A stretch of 64,000 nucleotides of DNA, from the NCBI GenBank assembly GCA_905221605.1, contig CAJNDS010002562.1, positions 124,501 to 188,500 of the forward strand, given 5' to 3'. The notes beneath the pieces are model-generated. The model searched no databases, had not been told where the DNA came from, and was given only the letters and a program-made list of their open reading frames with translations. How positions within the stretch are numbered: the stretch's first letter is position 1; the number at the start of each line of letters is the position of its first letter. This stretch comes from Symbiodinium natans. Its lineage: Eukaryota; Sar; Dinophyceae; Suessiales; Symbiodiniaceae. Below are positions 21,307 to 33,392 of the stretch, in pieces. Both the position numbers and the translations under genes were made by a program.

Positions 21307-24300
21307 ATGAATCGGCGTGAGCCAGACCCCTCTCTTCCAACGAAGCCGCCGCCGCCACGCCTCAGCGTGTCTTGGAGATAGTGGGATGAGTCAGGGTTTA
21401 GGGTTTAAGGTTTAGGGTTTGAGGTTTAGGGTTTGAGGTTTAGGGTTTGAGGTTTAGGGTTTAGGGTTTAGGGCCCTAAATACCCGGTTGTGCTCCACGA
21501 GGAGGGGCACCCCCTTGCTATCCTACCTAAAGTTCAGGGACGTGATGACCTAAGTTCCGACATTTGCGGTCCACTTCAGGGTGCTCGTGAATCTGCTACT
21601 TATGGAAGTAGGTACTATGCAAAGTAGGCTTCGAGGGGAATACAAGAGGTACGCAAGTCCCTATTTCCCGTTTATGGATGCATGACATATGTGTTGTCAT
21701 TCTTTCTGTAGTTGTGCTTACAGCCATTTCTCACGATGCATGCAGATGCGGCTATGTGGGAATGCAGTCAACCCCCTAGTTCCGGGTAGCTTTGGAGCTT
21801 TTGGGTGGGGTTTTAGGGTTTAGGGCCCTAAACCCTAAACCCTAAACCCTAAACCCTAAACCCTAAACCCTAAACCCTAAACCCTAAACCCTAAACCCTA
21901 AACCCTAAACCCTAAACCCTAAACCCTAAACCCTAAACCCTAAACCCAGACTTCCACGGACTTGAGCCCCAGCCTCCGAAGCCGAGGTGGTGCGGGGCGA
22001 CGAGGAAGGCTCCATTGTTCTTCGGATCACTTGGGGCGAGCACAGGAGTCAGAGCGGTTTAGGGTTTAGGGTTTAGGGTTTAGGGTTTGGGGTTTAGGGT
22101 TTAGGGTTTAGGGTTTAGGGCACAGGAAAGACCCTGCCCCGAGGACAGACCCATCTTCGATGCTGGAATCGCAAAGCCCGCACCAAGGGCCGGGGGTCTA
22201 GTTTCGGGTTTAGGGTTTAGGGTTTAGGGTTTAGCGTTTAGGGTGGGGTTTAGGGTTCGGGGTTTAGGGTTTGGGGTATAGGGTCTCAGGACTTAACCCA
22301 GGGTCCATGTACCCATAGAGTATATACTTGGGCCTTCATTAAAGGGGTTCCTTTTTTCAGTAGCTTTAGGGCCCAAATATGCACTATATTGTGTACGTGG
22401 ACCCTTGGGGTAGGGACTCGCAACTTCAAAACCATTCCTCAACCCACTCTCTTTCCTGTGCCCTGAACCCTAAACCCTAAACCCTAAACCCGAAACTAGA
22501 CCCCAGGCCCTTGGTGCGGGCTTTGGGGTTCCATCGTCGAAGATGGGTCTGTCTTCGGGGCAGGGTTTATGATGACCCTCCACCCCTACACTTCTACTTG
22601 CTTCAGAACCCCCCCCCCAAAAGAAAAACACACACACACACACAAATAAAACGTAGATTGCCCTTATAAGGATTTTTTTGGGGGGGCGGATAGGTGCGGG
22701 GGAGAGAGGTGTGGGGCGAGGACGTCTCCCAGCCCCCAAATCTGGACCTTATGACTATCACGTGACCGGGGTCTGTAGCTTCAGGACCAACCCTACATCC
22801 GTACTGCAAGTAGTCCCGTGAGATATGTTGGACTTTCTCTTGCTGGGGTTCTAAGGGCCTTGAATGGCCAACCAGGTCTCTATGTCACTAAAATAATTAC
22901 CACATGACTCCCAGGTGGCGTAAATGACCCAAGTGTCCCAAGCGACGCAAGTCTCCTCAAGCATCAGAAGTTCAGAGCACCCGAGTCTTCATGGCAGATC
23001 CGAGCAAGTATGCGCGTGGGACGTGCAACCGGCTGCATAGAAGTGAAACTGAACACCTGCTCCGAAAAAACCTGATAGGGATCCACGAACCCGAATGCAG
23101 AAAGCAGTCACCTATATAACGTAAATATAACGCAATATAAACGAAACGTCGGTGGCGGGCGGACGGACCACCACGGGACCATCACCACGGGACCACCACC
23201 AGGGGACCACCACCACGGACCACCACCTGGACCACCACCACGGACTACCACCACGAACCACCACCACGGACCACCACCAAGGGAGCACCGCCACGGGACC
23301 ACCACCACGCGGACGACCACCACGGACCACCACTACAGGAACCACCACCACGGACCACCATCACGGGACCACCACCACGGGACCACCGCCACGGGACCAC
23401 CACACGGGAACACACCATGGGACCACCACTATGGGACCACCACCACGGACCACCACCACGGACCACGGGCCACGGGACCACCACCACGGAACCACCACGG
23501 ACCGCCACCACGGGACCACCACTACAAAACCACCACCACGGACCATGTGCACCACCACGGGACCACCACCACGGGACCACCACCACGGCACCACCACCAC
23601 GGGACCACCACCACGCACCACCTGGGGTCACCACCTGGGACCACCACCACGGACCACCACACCACGGACCAACACCACGGGACCACCACCACGGGATCAC
23701 CACCACGGGATCACCACCAGTGGACGGCCACCACGGGACCACACCACGGACCACCACGACCACCGCCGCGGGACCACCACCACGGACGACCACCACAGAC
23801 CACCACCACGGACCACCACCACGGACCACCACCACGGACCACCACCACGGACCACCACCAACGGACCACCGCCACAAACAAACCACCACGGGACCACCGC
23901 CACAGGACCGCGACCACGGACCAGCAGTACGGGACCACCATTACCACCACGGGACCACGCCGTGGGACCACCACCAGGACCACCACCAGGGGACGCGTAC
24001 CCTGCGGAGTTCTCCTTAGCTTGACGGGTTCGGAACGCCGCAGAACGCCACGTGGAACACCACGGCGGCGCGCGTCCTCTGGAGTTCCCCCTTGTGACAA
24101 TTCCCAACGCCGCGGAACGCCACGTGGAACGCCACGGCGGCGCGCGTCCTGTGGATTTCCCCCTTCTAGCTTGACGGAGTCGGAACGCTACGGAACGCCG
24201 CGTCGGCGCGCGTTCTGTGGAATTTCCCCTAAGCTTGACGGATTGGGAACGCGACCGAGCGCCGCGTCGGCCGCGCGTCCTGTGGAGTTCCCCCTTAGCT

Positions 24301-27300
24301 TGACGGATTCGGAACGCTGCGGAACGCCGCGTCGGCTTGACGGATTCGGAACGCTACGGAACGCCGCGTCGGTGCGCGTCCTGTGCAGTTCCCCCTTAAC
24401 AGTACGCTTACGCCGCTCGCGAACGCTTGCGGACGCTTTGCGAACGCTTTGCGAATGCTTTGCGAACGCTTTGCGAACGCTTTGCGAACGCTTTGCGAAC
24501 GCTTGCGGACGCTTTACGGACACAACGCAACGACGATTGGTAACCACCCAACCCAACTTCAAAACGGGAACCCTTCTGCGGAGCATTCGGGAAAATGGCA
24601 TTGCATGGCTTTTGCCCTAAACCCTAAACCCTAAACCCCAAACCCCAAACCCCAAACCCCAAACCCTAAACCCTAAACCCTAAGGCGTAGGTCGCGTTGC
24701 TAAAAAACACTCGGCCTTGAGAGTTCTAAGTGGGGCGGCCTTGGGGTGGGTAGGCTGCAGACTGCTGCACGCTGGCAAAGCGCGCTTCCGTTTGCAACAC
24801 ACCCTAAACCCTAAACCCTAAACCCTAAACCCTAAACCCTAAACTCCAAACCCTCCACCCATCCAACAGAGGAGTGAGCCCCCCACCATCTACTACCGGA
24901 TTTTCCTGTCGGTTCCGGGAAGTGATGAGGCCGTGGGCTTGCGTTAGGAAGCTAGTTTGGGTTTAGGGTTTAGGGTTTAGGGTTGAGGGTTGAGGGTTTA
25001 GGGTTTAGGGTTTAGGGTTTTAGGGTTTTAGGGTTTTAGGGTTTTAGGGTTTATGGTTTAGGGTTTAGGGTGTAGGGTGTACAGTTTGTAGGACGTAGCT
25101 AACTCCAGGGCAAAAGCGACTTCGTGAAGCTCACCGCTGACGCGTCGCCCCCATTGGCCCCCAAACCCTTTTTGTTTCGGCATTGCGGGCTTATAGGGTT
25201 GAGAAGGTTCATGGTACTTAGTAACTAATTATATCTGTACTTATAACCGTGCTTACAACCATCTTGGGGCACTCAAGGGGCTTATGAGTGGGTTATAAGT
25301 GCAGTCATAATTGGTTAGTAAGTACCATGAACCTCCAAGTTGTAGCTCTAAACCCTAAACCCAAACCCCTCAACCCTAAAGATCTGGGTTTCTTTGCAGG
25401 CGCCCTGGACCATCACCATGTAATGCCCTAAACCTTTATGAGCACCTAAAGTCTTAAACCCCTCCGTTCGAGCAGTGTGTTCTCATGGGTTTCAGAGGAG
25501 CTTTTCTCCCTTGCAGCGCTCACAAGGTGTCAGTGGTTCTTTTCCACACTCCACAGCCTGCCGAATTTTCAACCCACGAAGCAATACCAAAGACGCCCCT
25601 AAACCCTAAGCCCGAAACTGCAGCGCCTCCGATATTCGTAGGTGCGTCATCTCTCTGCAGCCGCGCGAGGGTCGGGCACTGAGCTCTGAAAGGGCGGGCT
25701 CAGCATTTTTCGGCGGTTCTTGCCTAGAGGCACCCATTTGGGTCCCCGTTGCAGCATCCTTTCCCTAGAAGAAGACACCTAAAATCAGGGTAGGATATAG
25801 ACATCCAGTCAGGGGCATGGCCTTCCAAAGGAAAACCTCAAAACGCGGCCATTCGCGACAAGAATCTGGGCTCAGAATACCAACGTGTTGCTGCAGACTC
25901 GCACAAACTAGGATGTCAGTAGCACCCTTCGTCTTCCCTGGTTTAGGCTCAGAACCTCAGCACCAGAGACCAGACGTCTCCCAAAGGGATGGAGTAGGCT
26001 GGTCGTTTCGCAGGTCGGGCTTGAATGCCTTGCACCTTGTGGCTGCTGTCGAGGGAAAGGAAGAGCGGCAAAGCCGCAAATGTCGGGTTGGGTGGAAGGC
26101 TTGCGTCCCAGTTGTTTGTCAGTGGAGGCGTCCTGCTGCACGCAGTTCTACTCGAAGGCAATCAGTGGTCAATCAATATTCGGAGTTTTCTTGGGAGCCT
26201 TTGCCAGCTCTGCAGCCCTCCTTTTCTGGCCATATGCATCATGCAGTTGGATCTTGGTGAACGATCGACGTCGCGCGACTTGCATGTGCGCCCGCGAACC
26301 CTAAATCGCAGGCACGGCGACGCGTTCCAAATCGTTCCAAGAACATTTACCTGCGGCAGCGGCTTGCTTTCTATCTTATATGTGTTTGTTCCACACAAGC
26401 CTGGACTTTCCACGTGTGCTGTTGAGGGTGTTGGGGAAGGGTGACAAGATCGATTGCAAAACGAAGGATAATTGAACAAATGCTTAAGGCACTTTCCTCC
26501 AGAACTTTGCTTGAAATAGCCAGCAAACGCCGCGAGAACTTCAGTTCGCCAGCATGCCAGCCCGAATAGGTTTTACGCTACCCTACCCGCAAGATGCCCC
26601 CAAAATGCGACCAGCAATAAGAGGACTAGCAATCCCTTGGGGGGGGTGCACATATCGTATACGGTTGGGTCCTAATCTGAAGCTCAAGGCCCAAGTGTGT
26701 ATTGGAGAAGTACATGGTTCGTAGATGCTCTAATACGCTTAGCAATGCTGTCTAGGGTAGGGTTCAAGCTGGGCAATGGAGGGAGTGGGCTTGAGGCTTG
26801 GAAAACAGCCCGCACCTGCCAGACTAGCCGTTCAGCGTGGCTGGGTTTAAGTTTCGGACCCTTAGACTCAAAATGCCCCACAAACCTTTTTAACAAGGCC
26901 GCCAAAGACCCGTAAACGTGAGTCCTTCAGCCTGCCATAAGCCCGAAGACCCGAAGTGCACAAAACCCCCGCTGAAAGTTGGAACAATGTACTGTCAGCA
27001 TCCTTCAACTATAACCACATAAGGCAGATAGGTTTGACAATGGGCAATGGGTTTTTGGCGGTCTTGGATGTTGGGTTCTGAAGGTTTAGGGTGTAGGGTT
27101 GCGGGTTTAGTCCCCAAAGCCTAAACCCCTCAACCCCTAAGCAGTCTAGGGTTTAGGGTTGAAAAGTGTAGGGTTCAACTATCATCCTTCCTCTGTAGGA
27201 AGTGACAGGAAAAAGAACACCCGATGAAAGCGGACTTGCGGTCCCTACGTCTGCCTCCCTAAGCTCTATAAGTGTTTCGAACGTGACATAGACCCATGTA

Positions 27301-30300
27301 AGGACGTTTAAGGTACTTTGGGGCTGCATGAACCGTAGATTTTAGGGTTCATATACCCTTTACTACTATATAATCCCTATATACAGTCCGTATACCCTTT
27401 TCAGGTTGCAATTCGGTCCCCAAAGTCTGTGTCGGAGTGCGCTTTCTCTTGGGGTAAAAGGGGACCCCTTTTGTACCCCTTATGCACCCCATACAAATTT
27501 AGAGCCCCCCCCCCCGCCCCTGAACCCTCACGCCAGCGGATCACGAGGCTCTGGGGTTCCGGGTTCAGGGTGTAGGGTTGACGCCTCGCACAAGAGGATT
27601 CCGTGTAAACTCAGAACCTAAATAGAACCTGAACCCGTAAACCTAAACCCTAGACCCTCCTAAAACCCTTCAACCTGTAAAATCTTTAGGCCCAACCAAA
27701 GCCCTGATGAAACACTAGAAGTGGCAGATTCACCCTCAAATCTATTACCCCCCCCCCCCCCTCCCCCAAACCCTCAACCCTAGCCCCTCAAGTACTAAGC
27801 CCTTACATCAGAACCCTTATCCGGAGGTAAGGGGCCAGATTTTTTGGGCCCATAGAACCGCTCTTAGACCTTCCCTGCTAAGACTCCGTAGGGATGGGTC
27901 CCAGAGGCCACACTACGATGTCCCACGGCATCTGCCGAAATACATCCGGTATCAAGCGGCGGCAACTTGCCTCTAAAAAGGCAAGTTTGAGGTTGAACAG
28001 GGTTGGGCCTTGGATGAGGGATGAGGGTTTAGGGTTTTGGGTTTAGGTTTATGAGTTAACACCAGGGATGGTTTGAGGGTTTAGGGTTTTGGGTTTAGGT
28101 TTATGAGTTAACACCAGGGATGGTTTTCATGGGGTTGGGTTCGGGCGATTCCGACTTGAAGGGGACGATGCTTCAGCCCCTTGCAAAGTTGCAAAGGGAC
28201 AAATTGCTTTTGGAAAAGGGACGTTTCAGATACCAAGCCCGTCCCCGCTCAAACTAAACCCGAAACCCTTAGCATGTCTTGTGGTGCAGTTCTGGGGCCC
28301 CAGTAAGCAAGCTGGAAATCCAGAAGCTGATCCAGCAAAGTTTAAGGTTTAGGGTTTCGGGTTTAGGGTTTCCCTAAACCCTAAACCCCCTAACCCTAAA
28401 CCCACTAAAGCCCTGTAACCCCTCCATCCCCAAGGCCCCGACGCGGGATCGACCCCAAGGTACAGTGTCATTACCGCCTGGTTCTTAGAAGGGACTGGTT
28501 AGAAGGGACTGGGGGAATGAGGTACCCTACATAATCCCTTAAAGGGGGATATAGGGTACCCCATTCCCTCATTCCCTATTAAGAACCAGAGCGTTCACTA
28601 TACTACTCGTTCTTGGCAGGGAATATGGGCATTACGGTAGGTAAAATTCGGAGTCCCTTGCAGGATTTATGCGTGCAGGAGGTGGAACCCTATCAACCCG
28701 AATCCCTAATGCTCAAACTTCCCATTAAGGGTGTAGCGTTTAGGGTTTAGGGTCTAGGGTTTAGGGTTTAGGGCTTAGGGTTTAGGACTACTGAGGCAGT
28801 ATGAATACGATCGTCAACAACAAACTTCAAGCTTCGCACTTTTCGCCGAGTAACATGACCCTTTTCTCTTCTTTGGGCTTCAAGGTTCAGGACTTAGGCT
28901 TGGGATTTAGGGTAAGGGCGGTTGGGCTCAACAGTGCTCTTCTTCTGGCTCAGACTTAGGGTATTTGGAGTTTAGGGCTCGAACCCAACTCATGAATATC
29001 AATTACAGTAGCAACTTTTCGAAAACCTGAAGAAAAACCCTCCTCGATCTTCCCCCAAAGAATGACAACCCTTAGTTTCCTGTAGCAAACTGGACAGCTA
29101 GGGCTGATTCATAGCTTCAGGGTAGTTATGCTTGCGGCTTGGGGGTGGGGGGGGGGGGGGTGGATGGCCCTGAACAGATGAAAGCTACCTAAACCCAAAC
29201 CCTAAACCCCGAACGCTAAACCCTAGGCCCTGAACCCTACGCAGGATTCTTAGGGTTCTTGCCACCCTACATAAACTTAAGCCTTAACCCCAAACCCCAA
29301 AACCCTAAACCCGAAACCCCAGGGAGGGGGAAGGTGGTCGCGGTCAACGTCAATGGCTCCAGTCCGCCCAGTGACCAAAGCGAGGCAGGACCTCCGTTTT
29401 GTTTTTGAAAGCTCCCCGCGGAGCCCCAATACCTCTTAACTAAGGAAGCGTTTAGGGTTTAGGGTTTAGGATTTAGGGTTTAGGATTTAGGATTAGGGTT
29501 TGGGGTTTATTCCTTAAATCCTATGAAAAAGGAAATCATATGAAGGATCCCTGTATAAGACGTATTCCTAATAACAGATTCTTAAATCAGAATGTCGGCT
29601 CTCGACAGAATTGAAACAATTATATTCCTTATTTTAGTGGTATTGGTTTATCTGGGTTCTCCACGTGTTAGGGTTTAGGGCTTAGGCCTCAGGGCTTAGG
29701 GTTTAGGGCTTCAACTAAGGGGTGAATTATTCTCAGCAGAGTAACACATGACCTGCATAAAGTTTCGGGTTTGAACAGGCCCGTCTTACTTGCAGAGAGG
29801 GAGTTCTCCACATTATGTGTTGGGTTTAGGGTTTAGGGTTCAGGGTTGAGGGTTTAGGGTTGAGGGTTGAGGGTTTAGGGTTTAGGGTTTAGGGTTTAGG
29901 GTTTAGGGTTTAGGGTTTAGGGTGCAGCGGCCCGAGAAGGGCCATAATTGTGAGAACCAAGTGAGTGCCAGGTCGTTCATTTCCATCCGCGCGAGCTGGA
30001 AATGCAGAAGGCTCTGACTGTTGTGTAGGCTTCTCTTCCAGGGGTAGAGTGACCTTGGTGCAGAACAGGGGTGTCCCGATGGTTTTGTAATATCTGCGCC
30101 CGCCCACCCCGAAACCTGAGCGGAGAAGGACACCCTTGGGGAGGGACCCTAGGATCCAACTACCCTCAAAAGGGTTTAGGGTTTAGGGTTTAGGGTTCAG
30201 GGTTTAGGGTTTAGGGTTCCCCAGCCCAATTTCAGAATCGCGGCGCGACTCTTTCGCATGAAATGACCCCGGGCAGGAGAACTACCCAGCTAGGCCTCAG

Positions 30301-33001
30301 AGTATGTGGGCCGTTGTAGTTCCCTTTTCTTTGTGTTTAGGTTCCCTTATGAGCCCCTTTAGACCAGAAAAGTGCGCCAGAAAAGTGCACCTTTTCTATC
30401 CCTAGAAGGAAGGCCTTAACTGTTCGGTAGCAGCTCTCTCTCTCTCTCTCGCGCGTCTTTTGCGTGTAGACAGGTTACTCCAAAGCCGCAAAGAACCCTT
30501 AACCTCTGTAAGCCCTAAACCTTAGACCAATACGGCTGTTTCTGTTGCTGGCATCCAGGAGTGTATAGGCCACACGAATCTTTCGTTCATTCGGGTCAGT
30601 GTGGCACAGCTCTCAGCAACCCAAGGTCCTAAACCCTAAACCTGTATTCCCCCTTATACTAGCAATCCTTCATGGGGATGATCATAGAGGGTACGAGAAT
30701 CCCCTATTATCCTAGTCGTAGAGTAGGTAACCTTTAACCTTTTTGGGGTAGTAGAATCCCCTTAGAATCCCAAAGGTTAACCTTTAAGTCCCCCAGGTTA
30801 CTGGACAACTAGGTTATAGACTGTTAGTATCTAACCCTAAACCCTAAACCCTAAACCCTAAACCCTAAACCCTAAACCCTAAACCCTAAACCCTAAACCC
30901 TAAACCCTAAACCCTAAGCCCTAAGCCCTCAACCTACATAGAGGGACTTAGGGGGGCTTGTAAGTACTGTTACAATTGGGCGTATAAGTACCCGGAACCT
31001 CCAAGTATAGGGCGACCCCCGAACTCAACTTCTGGAGGAAGTGGCCGCCCCGCAGAAAGCCAAGCGCTGGACCAGACCGTAGAGGCCACGCAAAGCTGCC
31101 CAAGGTGTTTAGGGTTGAGGGTTTTACGTTTAGGGTTTAGGGTTTAGGGTTTAGGGTTTAGGGTTTAGGGTTTAGGGTTTAGGGTTTAGGGAATGTTCTG
31201 CACGTTCCATGCAAGCTCTCGGAATCCTCTGAAAACCCTAAGCCCTGGAATCCTGGAGCCCTAGACCCGACACCCCATAGAACCCTTGGGGTTTAGGGTG
31301 TAGGGTTTAGGGTGTAGGGTGTATGGTGTAGGGTTTAGGTCCAGAGTCGCAAACCCACCCATCCCTGCACACAGTGGGCCGTTTTGGACACTATGTGCGA
31401 GTGCCAGCAGCTATGTGCGAGTGCCAACAGCTTGCCATAGTCAACGCCCCAGATGGGGGGTTGTTCTAACGGACGTTAAGGGCTTAGGGTTTAGGAGTCC
31501 CGACAACGGAGAATGTTTAGGGTTTAGGGTTGAGGGTTAGGGTCTAGGGTTTAGGGTTTAGGGTTTAGGGTTGAGGGTTTAGGGTTTCGGGTTTAGGGTT
31601 TCGGGTTGAGGGTTTAGGGTTTAGTAAGGCTTGGCTTGACTTGGGCGACAGGTACTTTGAAAGCTGCCACATGGGCTCCATCGAAGCCTTGATGTGACGA
31701 ACATGGCGACGCTTGGCACAAATGCTTAATTTAGGGTTTAGGGTTTAGGGTTAGGGTTTAGGGTTTAGGGTTTAGGGTTTAGGGTTTAGGGTTTAGGGTT
31801 CAGGGTTTTGTGTATTGAGTCTGGCCCAATCCCCCTTAATTAAGGAATATACCCTACATTATATAGGGATCCTGAATATGATTTGAGGTACGTTCTTTAA
31901 GGAAGGGATTTAGGGCTCTTTTTGGCCCTATGCCCGTGGGTGTCAGGGTGACGGCGAGGATGGCAAAGTCCATCGCCTTGCAAGTTGATAGGCTTAGTGT
32001 TTAGGGTTCAGGGTTCAGGGTTCAGGGTGTAGTATTTAGGGTTTAGGGTTTAGGGTTTAGGGTTTAGGGTTTAGGGTTTAGGGTTATTGTTTTTTCCTAG
32101 GTTCCTCTTGAGGTCTAGGAAGATAAGTCCTTATAAGAGCATCAATCCTACCATTACTATCCTAATAGACCGCCCAAGTAGGAAGACCGAACCCATTCGC
32201 GTGCTTTGTTGAGGCTGTTGTGTCTCGATTTTCACAGCCATGGCCATCAGGCAAGACGGGCAGAAGGAAACCCTGGACCCTAAACCCTAAACCCTAAACT
32301 CAAACCCTAGACCCTAACCTGGGCCTAAACCCTAAACCCGAAGCCCTCAGACCCCTGCGAAGGTGGAGATGGTCTCCGCGCAATGCGGCGAAGTTCTTGC
32401 ACGTTGCAGACCACCATCCTTGGCAGAAAGGCTGCCCAGCAGAAATACAGACTCGGAATGATTGTTAGTATCTTTCCCTTATGGTCCCTATATAAGTATA
32501 CTAGAATAACTCACACGGGTTCGTAGGGTTCATAGGGTTTAGCGTTTAGGGTTCAGGGTTCATAGGGTTTAGGGTTGAGGGTTTAGGTTGAGGGTTCCCT
32601 CACAAACCTCATGAAGTATGAAGGGGTTTGCGGTTCAGGGCCTATAGGGTTTAGCAGCACTTGGTTCACAGAGATTTGGACATGTGGTAGCTTCAGCGGC
32701 ATATAGAATACAAGTAGTACGTAAATATTTTACTACGATTATAATAGTATTATCATATCAGTACTACAATAACTGACAATAACAAGATAATATTGATAAT
32801 GATAATAGTAACTCTAATAGTACTAATCAGACTTATAATAATGATGACAGAAGTACAGTGCTATCATAATAAAACTATTTATAATACTCCAATCGTTCTA
32901 TACGAGTACAACAAGGATGGATTCCCAGCAGCAAGCCTCAGAGCTTCCCAAGCGCCTTTTGCATCGAGCTTTCGAACTTTCGAGTGCCCAACGGAGGCCC
33001 G
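21307..33001 (+). CDS. Multi-exon gene(s) with fibronectin type III-like exons
   Basis: Fibronectin III domains are beta sandwiches used for protein binding. In-phase 5' exons: 21307-21376 (ATG; ends PPPPRLSVSW), 21967-22045 (PASEAEVVRGDEEG then SIVLRITWGEHR), 24872-24932 (SEPPTIYYRIFLSVPG) and 25109 to about 25141-25160 (GKSDFVKLTADASPP). Then come 25400-25419 and 25517 to about 25588, which join as APWTITIAHKVSVVLF. Later exon-like islands: 28290-28346 (FWGPSKQAGNPEADPAKFK), 29323-29384 (GKVVAVNVNGSSPPSDQSE, the typical FN3 N-x-x-G-x-S-P-P-S ending), 29796-29816, 29928-29960 (donor GTGAGT), 30559-30594 (ECIGHTNLSFIR), 31056-31104 (SQALDQTVEATQSCP), 31947-31979, 32238 to about 32275, 32363-32398 (VEMVSAQCGEVL) and 32929-33001. 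Whether all belong to one gene is not shown. Confidence 0.5.
21828..21947. repeat. CCCTAAA array, 17 perfect units, with a head-to-head junction
   Basis: One of the longest pure arrays. It starts at a TTTAGGGCCCTAAA junction, so both orientations meet, and it ends 20 bases before the acceptor of an FN3-like exon. Other long C-strand arrays: 16284-16362, 30835-30915, 48745-48830, 51540-51640, 58200-58300, 59060-59150 and 63235-63328. Confidence 0.95.
22126..22570. repeat. Long inverted repeat with about 88-bp arms
   Basis: The left arm (about 22126-22213) and the reverse complement of the right arm (about 22480-22570) share long words such as GACAGACCCATCTTCGA and AAGCCCGCACCAAGGGCC, by eye above 85 percent identical. 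Between them is a second inverted repeat (about 22286-22428, GGGTCCATGTAC against GTACGTGGACCC). It looks like a foldback element with another element nested inside. Confidence 0.75.
23144..23995. repeat. GGGACCACCACCAC-type minisatellite, about 850 bp
   Basis: Degenerate units of about 12-15 bp built from CACCAC, GGACCA and GGGACCA. It has long open frames on both strands (DHHHGTTTT-like, and VVVPWWW-like on the other). These follow from composition, have no domain and lie within an intron, so I do not call them genes. Confidence 0.9.
24010..24520. repeat. Two tandem repeats: about 65-100-bp GC-rich units, then an 11-bp unit
   Basis: From about 24010 to 24405, units built of GAACGCCGCGGAACGCCACG, CGTCCTGTGGAGTTCCCCC and TTAGCTTGACGGATTCGGAA recur with variation. 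From about 24420 to 24510 the 11-mer GCTTTGCGAAC recurs about seven times. An open frame crosses both and is a by-product. Confidence 0.8.
25206..25334. mobile_element. Family C inverted-repeat element, copy 1
   Basis: Arms GGTTCATGGTACTTAGTAAC and its complement at 25315-25334 (TTAGTAAGTACCATGAACC) extend into ATTATATCTGTACTTATAACC and GGTTATAAGTGCAGTCATAAT. No internal coding; it fits a MITE or introner. Confidence 0.8.
25600..28289. other. Mostly repeat-poor stretch without a confident gene
   Basis: Telomere-type repeats are sparse from 25640 to 27070. Open frames at 25817-26260 and 26025-26444 overlap in different frames and match no family I know. Small islands after AG acceptors (25632-25645, 25671-25682) may be micro-exons. 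A hairpin CAACTTGCCTCTAAAAAGG lies near 27963, and a 57-bp unit is tandemly doubled at about 28018-28130. Confidence 0.35.
28477..28592. mobile_element. Family B inverted-repeat element
   Basis: Ends GGTTCTTAGAAGGGACT and AATAAGAACCAG; inner arms GAATGAGGTACCCTA and ATAGGGTACCCCATTCC. The GGGACTGGTTAGAA segment near the left end is doubled. Confidence 0.7.
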
Positions 33002-33392
33002 GAGGGTTCAGGGTTTAGGGTTTAGGGTTTAGTGTTTAGGGTTTAGGGTTTAGGGTTTAGGGTTTAAGGTTTAGGGGAAGATTTAGACATGGAGACCCGA
33101 AGCTTCAAGCAAGCCTAATCTTAATTAAAGTGAAAGTCGAGCTATCGTTGAGCTTCGCAGCAGCTGTATAGAGTCGCAATAGATCCTACTGGACTGGTCT
33201 TGACATTTACCATGACTTGGACGTAGGAACAACAATCCCATAGCTACTACAGATCTTGCTCGCATAGTGTTCATCCGTTTGGGATTCATAGTAGGGGACC
33301 CAAATTTAGGTTTCGAGCAGGTTTTGTACTGGCAGGTTCCCCAAGGCTCAAGACAAGCTGGGGCGACTGTGCAATGCAGACTGCTCCAAGTG
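33002..33392. other. Upstream region of the FNIP gene with a possible DinoSL relic
   Basis: A TTTAGGG array (33007-33075) is followed by repeat-free DNA. GGCTCAAG at 33345-33352 equals the last eight bases of the dinoflagellate spliced leader and lies 40 bases before the chosen ATG. Eight bases alone are weak evidence. Confidence 0.4.

Larger units (their letters stand above)
22046..24871 (+). other. Large GA-AG intron of the FN3-like gene
   Basis: AGGAGT stands at both ends (22044-22049 and 24870-24875). Splicing CAC AG | G AGT GAG gives GEHRSEPPTIYYRI in frame. The intron carries TTTAGGG arrays at its 5' side and CCCTAAA at its 3' side, plus an inverted repeat, a large minisatellite and two further tandem repeats. 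Confidence 0.55.

Noticed and set aside
23152-24620. Long His/Thr-rich and Val/Trp-rich open frames
   Set aside because: They are translations of a simple minisatellite, open on both strands, and the flanking FN3-like exons splice across them in frame.
25817-26444. Overlapping open frames of 140-147 codons as a gene
   Set aside because: Several frames on both strands are equally open, codon use is uneven and no family is recognisable; left as unassigned.
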